DNA of 64,000 bases from Halobellus sp. LT62 (GTDB lineage Archaea > Halobacteriota > Halobacteria > Halobacteriales > Haloferacaceae): contig NZ_JAYEZO010000001.1 in the NCBI RefSeq assembly GCF_037031285.1, positions 1,302,001-1,366,000 on the forward strand, read 5' to 3'. Shown in pieces: positions 57,847-64,000 of the stretch. The notes beneath the pieces were generated by a model. That model was not told the origin of the DNA. It made no database searches and saw only the letters and a program-made list of their open reading frames with translations. The translations under genes were made by a program, and so were the position numbers. The stretch's first letter is position 1. Each line of letters opens with the position of its first letter.

Positions 57847-59877
57847 TCACCGCGGCCGTCTCCGTTCGACGTCGTCCTCGCCCAGCGATTCGGCGAGTCG
57901 CTGTCGAACCGCCTCGAACACGGTCACCTCCGAGTCGAGCGTCCCCGCGAGCGCGTCGCCCGCGCCGAGGAGCCACGCCGCGCGCTCGACGTGCGATTCG
58001 ACGTCGCCGGGGCCGACGCGGAACCGGTCGACGAGGTCCTCGATCGTCGCGCCCTCACCCCACTCGAAGACGAGACGCGCGAGTTTGACCGCGCAGAGCC
58101 ACGCCTCGAAGTCCTCCGCCGCGTCGGGCGCGGTCGTGAACTCCGCGGCGTGCCGGGAGGCGTACCGGTAGATGTCGGCGCGTTCGCGGTTGCCGAGGTA
58201 CGTCCCGCGCATATCCGGCGTCGCGCAGACGACCCCGAGGGCCGTGAGCGGCGTGACGGTCTCCTCGGTCATCGTCTCGATCGTTCTGATTCCCTCGATG
58301 AGCCGCGCGCCCGTCTCGGGGCGGACGTACTGCCGGGAAACGGTCTCGCCGAGAGCCGTCGCAGCGAGTGCGGTCGAGCCGTCCCGCGACACCCCTTCCG
58401 CCTCGTCGTCGCCGACCTCCAGCAACTCCATCGCGCCCAACTCGTCGACGACGCTCCCGAGCAGCCCCGAGAGGTCGACATCGGGCGACTGGTGGGCGAA
58501 GAACGTCGCGTCCAACAGGTCGAGCACGCCCGCCGTCGAGTCGGCGAAGCCGGAGGCGACGACAGAGAGGACGTGCGTGCGGAGCGCCTCCCGCTCGGTC
58601 AGTTGCGACTCGACCGCCTCGGGGCCGGCCTCGACGTACCGCTCCCACAGGTCGTCCGCCGTACGTTCCTCGCCGATCAGGACGGCCTCGCCGTAGGGGT
58701 CGAGGTGCGGACGGCCCGCGCGCCCGCACATCTGATGAACTTCCAGCACCGGCAGCGGCGACATCTCCTCGCCAGTGTACCGTTCGAGGTCTCTGATCAC
58801 GACGCGGCGCGCGGGGACGTTGACGCCTGCTGCCAGCGTCGGCGTCGCACACAGCACGCCCAGTTCGCGCTCGCGGAACCCGCGCTCGACGAGCGCGCGG
58901 TGTTCGCTCACGAGGCCGGCGTGGTGGAACGCGACGCCCGACTCGACCGCCGCCGCCAGCCGACGTCCGGTCGAGGTGCCGTCGACGTCGCGTATCCCCG
59001 TCGCGAGATCCGCCGCGGCCGACTCGTCGACGGCCAAGTCCTCCGCGGCGAGCCGCGCTGCCAACGACTCCGCCTCGCTCCGCGAGCGAACGAACGCGAG
59101 GCACTGCCCGCCCGCGGCGATCGCGTCGGCGACGAGATCTGCCGTCGCCTCGGTGTCCCGATCGCCGTTCGCTCCGCCGGCTTCTGCCCCGTCGTCGGTC
59201 GCGCCGCTATCGACGTTCACGTCGAGCGCCGACCCGTCGTCGAACTCGACGTCGTCGCCGTCGTAGACGCCCGTCCGGAGGGTGACCGGCCGCCACGTCG
59301 ACTCGACGAGTCCGGCGTCCAGCCACGACGCGATGTCCTCGGGGTTGTCGACGGTCGCCGAGAGCGCGACGATCTGTACGCCGGGCGCGCGCCGCTGCAG
59401 CGTCGCGAGCGTGACTTCGAGCGTCGGGCCGCGCCGCTCCTGTCCGAGTAGGTGGACCTCGTCGACGACGACGCAGGCGAGGTCTTCGACCCACGACGCG
59501 CCGTTCCTGATCGCGGAGTCGACCTTCTCCGCCGTGGCGACGACGACGTCCTCGTCACCGAGTTCCTCGGCGGGCGAGTCGAAATCGCCCGTCGAGATGC
59601 CGACGCTGACACCGGGCAGTTCCGCGAACGACTCGTACTTCTCGCGAGCGAGCGCGCGCAGGGGAACGGCGTACAGCGCGGGTCCGTCGGCCGTCAGCAT
59701 CGCCAGTTCGGCGATCAGCGTCTTGCCCGACGCCGTCGGGATCGCGGCGACGACGTTCTCGCCCTCGGCGATCCCGGCGTCGACGGCCGCGGCCTGCGGC
59801 GGGTAAAGCTCCTCGATCCCCGAATCGCGGTAGTGCTCGCGGACGGCCGCGGAGACGGGGAGGTCGCTGACGTGCAC
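57847..59877 (-). CDS. hel308: Hel308-type Ski2-family DNA helicase (short form)
   Basis: 676 residues from the GTG at 59877. Motif Q region IEELYPPQAAAV, Walker A AIPTASGKT at ~45-53, DEVH box VVVDEVHLLGQ, SAT motif VALSATVDNPEDIASWLDA, motif IV/V FHHAGLVSEHRALVERGFRERELGVLCATPTLAAGVNVPARRV, and motif VI QMCGRAGRPHLDPYGEA. Winged-helix and ratchet domains follow. Hel308 unwinds lagging strands at stalled forks. This copy is shorter than the ~750-800 residues usual in haloarchaea, so it is probably the second, smaller paralogue. The TATA box 26 bp upstream fixes the GTG. Confidence 0.9.
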   Translation of the reverse strand: MHVSDLPVSAAVREHYRDSGIEELYPPQAAAVDAGIAEGENVVAAIPTASGKTLIAELAMLTADGPALYAVPLRALAREKYESFAELPGVSVGISTGDFDSPAEELGDEDVVVATAEKVDSAIRNGASWVEDLACVVVDEVHLLGQERRGPTLEVTLATLQRRAPGVQIVALSATVDNPEDIASWLDAGLVESTWRPVTLRTGVYDGDDVEFDDGSALDVNVDSGATDDGAEAGGANGDRDTEATADLVADAIAAGGQCLAFVRSRSEAESLAARLAAEDLAVDESAAADLATGIRDVDGTSTGRRLAAAVESGVAFHHAGLVSEHRALVERGFRERELGVLCATPTLAAGVNVPARRVVIRDLERYTGEEMSPLPVLEVHQMCGRAGRPHLDPYGEAVLIGEERTADDLWERYVEAGPEAVESQLTEREALRTHVLSVVASGFADSTAGVLDLLDATFFAHQSPDVDLSGLLGSVVDELGAMELLEVGDDEAEGVSRDGSTALAATALGETVSRQYVRPETGARLIEGIRTIETMTEETVTPLTALGVVCATPDMRGTYLGNRERADIYRYASRHAAEFTTAPDAAEDFEAWLCAVKLARLVFEWGEGATIEDLVDRFRVGPGDVESHVERAAWLLGAGDALAGTLDSEVTVFEAVRQRLAESLGEDDVERRRPR

Positions 59878-59898
59878 ACTCCGAGTGGCGGCGTCAAC

Positions 59899-59907
59899 GT
59901 ATAAAAA
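59899..59907 (-). promoter_or_regulatory. TATA box of the Hel308 gene
   Basis: On the minus strand it reads TTTTTATAC, about 26 bp before the GTG at 59877. It supports a leaderless GTG-started message and excludes the longer upstream frame. Confidence 0.75.
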
Positions 59908-59992
59908 CTCGCGGGCGACAGACCGGCTCGACGGTGCGTTCCGCAGACCACGCCATTTTATTACCCGCGAATAAAACTGTGTGGTGAGCGAT

Positions 59993-59999
59993 GATATAC
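59993..59999 (+). promoter_or_regulatory. TATA box of the Nramp-like gene
   Basis: GATATAC lies about 27 bp before the ATG at 60023. An alternative GTG at 59981 would be served by TTTTATTA at 59955-59962. Confidence 0.6.
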
Positions 60000-60022
60000 G
60001 AGACGTTTCGGGGTGCGTATCG

Positions 60023-61342
60023 ATGAACGTCGACAGGTTCCGCGGGTACGCCGGCGAGATGGGGCCCTCGTGGGTCGCGGGTGCCATCGCGGCCGGACCG
60101 GCGACGATGGCGACGCTGATCACCGCCGGGGCGGGCTACGGGTACGACCTGCTGTGGGTCGTGCTCCTGTCGGCCGCCGCCGGCACGCTCGCGCAGTATC
60201 TGGCGATGCGTCTCGGCCTGCTCACTGAGCGGGGCATCGTCGGCGTGGTCGAAGACCACCTCGGCGAGTGGTGGGCGTGGCTGCTCGTCGTCGACGTCGT
60301 CGTCGCCGCCGGCGTCGCACAGCTCGTGATAATGAACACGCTCGCGAGCGTCTCCGCGACGATGACCGGTCTCGACCCCCGCGTCTGGGGGCTCACGTGG
60401 GCGGTCGTGCTCGCGGTCGGCCTCGCCGGACGGGGTTACGGCGTCCTCGAGACCGCGGCGAAAGTTCTCGTCGCGGGCGTCGTGGTCGCCTTCGTCGCGT
60501 CGCTGTTCGTCGTCCCCGTCGATCCGGGGGCAGCGGCCGGGGGGCTCGTTCCGACGCTTCCCGGCGGGACCGCGCTGGTCGCCGCGGGCATCCTCGGCGG
60601 GGCAGTTCACGTCACCCTCATAACGATGCACTCCTACACTATGCGCGCGCGGGGGTGGGGCGACGAGGAGTACGGGCTCGCGACGTTCGACGTCGGCGCG
60701 TCGATGCTCGTCGCCTTCGGCGTCTACAGCGTCGCCATCTTTCTCGTCGCCGCGAGCGTGCTCACCGATCCGGACCTCAGCACCGTCGCCGCCGCGGAGG
60801 CGCTCGGGCCGCTCGCAGGCGACGGCGCGAAGTGGCTCTTCCTGCTCGGACTCGGCGGCGCTTCGGTCTCGACGCTCGGCGGCAACACCATCGTCCCGCC
60901 GTTCGTCGTCGCGGACAAACTCGGCTGGGAAACGTCGGTCGAGGACGCGCGCTATCGGGCGCTGCTCGCCGCGGTCTCGCTCCTGTCCGCGTTCGGGGCC
61001 GTAATCGGCGGGGAGGTCCTCGGCCAGCTCGTGCTCGTGCTCGCGCTTGGCACGGTCGGGACGCCGTTCGCCATCGCGCTCGTCGTCTACCTCCTCAACT
61101 CCTCGGCGGTGTCGCGGCCGACCGCGACGCCCACCAACGCGGCCGGCCTCGCGCTCCTATTGGTTTCGGGAACGCTCGCGGCCAACTTCGTCAGGGAACA
61201 GCTAGCCCGCGGCGTCACTCTCCTCTCGGGTGCCGTCCTCGCGTTCGCCGTCCTCTTGGCTCTCGCCGTCGTCGGGCTGTTCGCGAAGTACGTCCGCCGT
61301 CGGGTGGTCGGTGGATCGACGGTCCCGGAGTGGGCTGATTGA
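60023..61342 (+). CDS. Nramp-family divalent-metal transporter-like protein, atypical
   Basis: 439 residues with about 11 spans. GPSWVAGAIAAGPATMATLITAGAGYGYDLLWVVLLSAAAGTLAQYLAMRLGLLTERGI is the TM1-TM2 region of the Nramp/SLC11 family, but the metal-binding D-P-G-N of TM1 is missing (ATLITAG in its place). The TM6 M-P-H motif appears as GAVHVTLITMHSYTMRARG. So the overall fold is Nramp-like while the metal site is altered; substrate may not be Mn2+/Fe2+. The ATG at 60023 is set by the TATA box. A P-loop protein gene follows by 1 bp. Confidence 0.82.
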   Translation: MNVDRFRGYAGEMGPSWVAGAIAAGPATMATLITAGAGYGYDLLWVVLLSAAAGTLAQYLAMRLGLLTERGIVGVVEDHLGEWWAWLLVVDVVVAAGVAQLVIMNTLASVSATMTGLDPRVWGLTWAVVLAVGLAGRGYGVLETAAKVLVAGVVVAFVASLFVVPVDPGAAAGGLVPTLPGGTALVAAGILGGAVHVTLITMHSYTMRARGWGDEEYGLATFDVGASMLVAFGVYSVAIFLVAASVLTDPDLSTVAAAEALGPLAGDGAKWLFLLGLGGASVSTLGGNTIVPPFVVADKLGWETSVEDARYRALLAAVSLLSAFGAVIGGEVLGQLVLVLALGTVGTPFAIALVVYLLNSSAVSRPTATPTNAAGLALLLVSGTLAANFVREQLARGVTLLSGAVLAFAVLLALAVVGLFAKYVRRRVVGGSTVPEWAD

Positions 61343-61343
61343 G

Positions 61344-61862
61344 ATGGAGTCGCTGCCGATTCCGCTCTCCGGCCGCACGCTCGTCACCGGGCCCTCGAAC
61401 GTCGGAAAGACCCGGCTGACCGCGCGCGCGCTGGACGCGTGGGTGACCGAACGGGGCACCGACGGCAGGCTGCTAGGGGGGAGACTCACGCGGTTCGTCG
61501 ACGTCCCGGACGGCGTTCGCTACGAGGCCATCGAAGCGCAAGCTCCCCGAGCAGCCGGTGAGACGGAAGCGGAGACGCTGGCGTTCGCGGCCGAGAACGC
61601 ACGTCGGTCCCGACGGATCGTCGAGTCGGCTCCCGAGCGCCCGCGGGCGGTCTTCGTCAACGATGCGACCATTCCCTTCCAGGCCGGCGACGCCGTCGAA
61701 TTCGACGCCTCGACGCTGTTGGACTACTGCAAGGACGCCGCGGTCGTCGTCTGCAACGCCTTCGAGAGCGACGAACTCGGCGTCGACGGCCCCGTATCGC
61801 GGAACGAGCGAGCGGCGCTCGATGACCTGCGAGTGTGGGCGGATCGGGTCGTAACCCCGTAG
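61344..61862 (+). CDS. P-loop nucleotide-binding protein of unknown function
   Basis: 172 residues. MESLPIPLSGRTLVTGPSNVGKTRL carries a Walker A (GPSNVGKT, residues 16-23). FDASTLLDYCKDAAVVVCNAFESDEL suggests a later core strand, and a Walker B-like AVFVND precedes it. It matches no family I can name. Its ATG follows the Nramp-like stop by one base, so it is probably cotranscribed and may serve that transporter. Confidence 0.75.
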   Translation: MESLPIPLSGRTLVTGPSNVGKTRLTARALDAWVTERGTDGRLLGGRLTRFVDVPDGVRYEAIEAQAPRAAGETEAETLAFAAENARRSRRIVESAPERPRAVFVNDATIPFQAGDAVEFDASTLLDYCKDAAVVVCNAFESDELGVDGPVSRNERAALDDLRVWADRVVTP

Positions 61863-61933
61863 TTTCGAGACGGGATATTCTTTGGTTGTATACGTCAGTT
61901 ATATCACGGCGGATCCGAATCTTCCAGACACAG

Positions 61934-62617
61934 ATGGGTTTCAGCGACCACCTCGTCGACGCCGGGGAAGACCTCTGGGACGCGCAGTTGCACCACCCGT
62001 TCGTCCGCGAACTAGCTGACGGCAGCCTCGACGAGTCGGCGTTCCGAGTGTGGCTCGAACAGGACTACCGCTACCTGCTCGATTACGCGCGGACGTTCGC
62101 GACGCTCGGGACGAAGGCGGCCGACGAGCCGACGATGGCCCACTGCTTCGAGGTGGCCAACGCCATCGTCGACGAGGAGATGGATCTCCACCGGTCGTTC
62201 GCCGCGGACTACGGTCTCACCGCGGACGACTTGGCCGCCGTCGAGAAGTCGCCCACGTGTGAAGCCTATACCAACTTCCTCCTCCGAACGGCTCAACAGC
62301 GCCCGTTCCCGGTGGGAGCGGCCGCGATCTACCCCTGCGGCCAAGGATACCTCGACGTCGCCGATCACATGGCCGATCTCGCGGACGGCGAACACCGCTA
62401 CACGCCGTTCATCGAGAAGTACACGAGCGACGCCTTCCGCGAATCGGTCGCGTGGATGGGCGAGTTGGTCGACCGCTCTGCCGAGGCCCACCCGTCGCTT
62501 CGCGACGATATGAAGGCGGCCTTCCGTCGGAGCGCCGAACTGGAATACGCCTTCTGGGAGATGGCCCACACCGAAGAGGAATGGCCCAGCGAGCGCGCGA
62601 GCGCGGAGGTGGTGTGA
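61934..62617 (+). CDS. tenA: Aminopyrimidine aminohydrolase / thiaminase II (TenA)
   Basis: 227 residues. TenA helical fold with catalytic residues in place: the Cys in SPTCEAYTNFLLRTA, AAIYPCGQGYLDVADHM and the Glu in SAELEYAFWEMAHTEEEW, plus Asp/Tyr of the pocket (EQDYRYLLDYARTFA). TenA hydrolyses 4-amino-5-aminomethyl-2-methylpyrimidine to HMP in thiamine salvage. The start follows TTATATC (61898-61904) by about 33 bp. thiDN follows directly, which confirms the pathway. Confidence 0.92.
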   Translation: MGFSDHLVDAGEDLWDAQLHHPFVRELADGSLDESAFRVWLEQDYRYLLDYARTFATLGTKAADEPTMAHCFEVANAIVDEEMDLHRSFAADYGLTADDLAAVEKSPTCEAYTNFLLRTAQQRPFPVGAAAIYPCGQGYLDVADHMADLADGEHRYTPFIEKYTSDAFRESVAWMGELVDRSAEAHPSLRDDMKAAFRRSAELEYAFWEMAHTEEEWPSERASAEVV

Positions 62618-63976
62618 GTGACGGCTCCCCCGATCGCCCTGACGGTCGCGGGCTCCGACAGCGGCGGCGGTGCCGGCGTCCAAGCGGACCTCAAGACGAT
62701 GGAGGCGCTGGGCGTCTTCGGCACCAGCGCCGTGACCAGCGTCACCGCGCAGAACACGCGAGGGGTCGACGCGATCGGCGACGTCGACGCGGACGTCGTC
62801 GAAGCCCAGATCCGAGCCGTCACAGAGGACTTCGACGTCGGTGCCGCGAAGACGGGAATGCTCAGTTCCGCTTCGATCGTCGAGACGGTGTCAGACTGCC
62901 TCGCCGAGTGCGACTTCCCGCTGGTGGTCGACCCCGTGATGGTCGCCCAGAGCGGCGACCGACTCCTCGCGGCGGAGGCAGAGGAGACGCTCCGAGATCA
63001 ACTGCTCCCCCGGGCGACGCTCGTCACGCCGAACCTCCCCGAAGCGGAAGTCCTCACAGGGAGAGAAATCACGGACGAGCGCGAGATGCGGGCGGCCGCC
63101 GAGTCCATCGTCGATGCGGGGCCCGCGGCGGCCCTCGTGACCGGGGGGCACCTCGACGACGACGAACTCGTGGACGTCCTCCACACCGACGACGAGACGC
63201 GAACGTATCGGAAGCGCCCTCAGGACACCGAGAACACCCACGGCAGCGGCTGTACCCTCTCGTCGGCCGTTGCCGCCGGTCTCGCTGCCGGCGACGACCT
63301 GCCGAGGGCCGTCGACCGCGCGGAGGCGATCATCGACCGGGCGATTCGCTACGGCCTCGACGTCGGCGACGGTGCCGGCCCCGTTCATCACTCCGTGGCG
63401 ATCCGCAACGACGCCGCCCGGCACGACGCGGTCGAGGGCGTTCGCGAGGTGGTCAGAGCGCTCCGGGAACACGACGCGTCCGCGCTCGTTCCCGAGGTCG
63501 GACTGAACGTCGCCGTGGCGACGCCGTACGCGACGGGAGCCGACGAGGTGGCCGCCGTGGAGGGCCGACTCCACCGGACCGCCGACGGGATGACGCCGAC
63601 CGGCGACGTTCGGCTCGGGGCGTCGAGCCACGTCGCGCGGCTCCTGCTCGCGGTTCGCTCGTACGATCCGAGCGTCGCCGCGGCGGCGAACGTCCGCCTC
63701 GACGACGCCGTCGCCGCCGCCGTCGACGAGCGGTTGGACGCCGTCGAGGTGGACCGCACAGCCGAACCCGACGCCGATCCGACCGAGGGACGGGACGGCG
63801 GGACGATGGCGTGGACGGTCGAGCGCGCGATGACCGACCGCGAGGCGGTCCCCGACGGGATCTACGACCGCGGGGCCGTCGGAAAGGAGGCGATGTGCCG
63901 GCTGTTCGCCGACTCGGCGGCCGAACTGCGGAACGAACTGCTGCGAGTGAACGCCGCAGTCGTCGCGGCGGAGTAA
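62618..63976 (+). CDS. thiDN: Bifunctional HMP/HMP-P kinase and thiamine-phosphate synthase (ThiDN)
   Basis: 452 residues from a GTG right after the tenA stop. Residues 1-~265 are ThiD: GSDSGGGAGVQADLKTMEALGVFG, TAKTGML-like (GAAKTGMLSS), VDPVMVAQSGDRLL, TPNLPEAEVL, and the active-site ENTHGSGCTLSSAVAAGLAAG (T-x-G-x-G-C). Residues ~275-452 are ThiN (REVVRALREHDASALVPEVGLNVAVATPYATGADEVAAVEGRL), the archaeal thiamine-phosphate synthase domain that substitutes for ThiE. The fusion phosphorylates HMP and couples it to the thiazole. Its final codons are complete at 63976. Confidence 0.95.
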   Translation: MTAPPIALTVAGSDSGGGAGVQADLKTMEALGVFGTSAVTSVTAQNTRGVDAIGDVDADVVEAQIRAVTEDFDVGAAKTGMLSSASIVETVSDCLAECDFPLVVDPVMVAQSGDRLLAAEAEETLRDQLLPRATLVTPNLPEAEVLTGREITDEREMRAAAESIVDAGPAAALVTGGHLDDDELVDVLHTDDETRTYRKRPQDTENTHGSGCTLSSAVAAGLAAGDDLPRAVDRAEAIIDRAIRYGLDVGDGAGPVHHSVAIRNDAARHDAVEGVREVVRALREHDASALVPEVGLNVAVATPYATGADEVAAVEGRLHRTADGMTPTGDVRLGASSHVARLLLAVRSYDPSVAAAANVRLDDAVAAAVDERLDAVEVDRTAEPDADPTEGRDGGTMAWTVERAMTDREAVPDGIYDRGAVGKEAMCRLFADSAAELRNELLRVNAAVVAAE

Positions 63977-64000
63977 CACCTCGCCCGGAGGTCACCGCGA

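Noticed and set aside
59878-60123. N-terminal extension of the Hel308 frame
   Set aside because: It would overlap the Nramp-like gene and include the TATA box. The leaderless GTG at 59877 begins the family sequence VSDLPV.
1-64000. tRNA or rRNA genes and transposases
   Set aside because: I looked for cloverleaf-like and rRNA stretches and for DDE or HUH transposase motifs and recognised none. A tRNA or Rfam scan would be decisive.

Overview
This window is high-GC DNA from a haloarchaeon (class Halobacteria). Predicted proteins are very acidic. Exported proteins start with Tat-type RR signals and lipoboxes, and one ends in a PGF-CTERM anchor. Many genes have a TATA-like box 24-31 nt before the start codon, the pattern of leaderless transcripts. 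TFB, HalOD1, archaeal Lrp/AsnC, TrmB and MBF1-type regulators all fit. No rRNA or tRNA gene, CRISPR array or transposase was recognised. Most of the window looks like ordinary chromosome.

Layout. 1-4,000: a partial UspA, a possible copper-assembly set (TauE/SafE protein, small metal-binding protein, halocyanin) and a TFB. 4,100-7,700: a divergent BtuCD/BtuF iron-siderophore or cobalamin importer sharing one promoter and one DtxR-like operator. 7,700-14,800: aroA, a flavin-binding protein, aroC, porAB and an Lrp regulator. 15,000-24,100: dinB, a zinc ribbon protein, an HtrA-like protease, MBF1, tpiA, a HerA-like ATPase, and a tight hisC/adenylate kinase/CDP-alcohol transferase operon. 24,100-30,200: a GMC oxidoreductase with its subunit 3 behind a DtxR-like operator, then an amino-acid transporter/UspA pair divergent from an Lrp-TrkA_C regulator. 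30,200-41,500: stress and housekeeping enzymes (FAA hydrolase, UPF0173, OsmC, DJ-1, GTP cyclohydrolase III, DpsA, old yellow enzyme, PQQ-type dehydrogenase, ABC-2 exporter, Lrp). 41,600-45,800: dabB-dabA, a dissolved-inorganic-carbon uptake complex with a paired palindromic operator upstream. 45,800-50,000: PH-domain proteins, a CopD-like protein, an inositol-phosphatase-like enzyme and a macro-domain protein.

50,000-55,200 is different: AT-richer, gene-poor and repeat-rich. It holds a ParA ATPase, a small partner that reads like a ribbon-helix-helix protein, and five arrays of an 8-bp repeat (consensus TGANTCAN, at least 33 units). One array covers the parA promoter and another the partner's stop codon. 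This resembles the delta/omega logic of bacterial plasmids (ParA plus RHH protein plus short contiguous repeats that are both centromere and operator), and it is the strongest candidate here for an undescribed system. Nearby are a 78-bp nested inverted repeat, a TrmB regulator, a broken second TrmB-like gene, a HalOD1 protein and a DUF7344-like regulator. A broken thioredoxin lies just beyond. The stretch looks like an integrated or decayed plasmid segment.

55,200-64,000 returns to chromosome: an HTH/membrane-protein pair, ribose-1,5-bisphosphate isomerase, a membrane protein, a short Hel308 helicase, an atypical Nramp-like transporter with a P-loop protein, and tenA-thiDN for thiamine salvage. 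Two cross-window patterns stand out: four DtxR/IdeR-like palindromes at promoters, and six short intergenic tandem duplications (21-31 bp units), several starting in the last codons of a gene.
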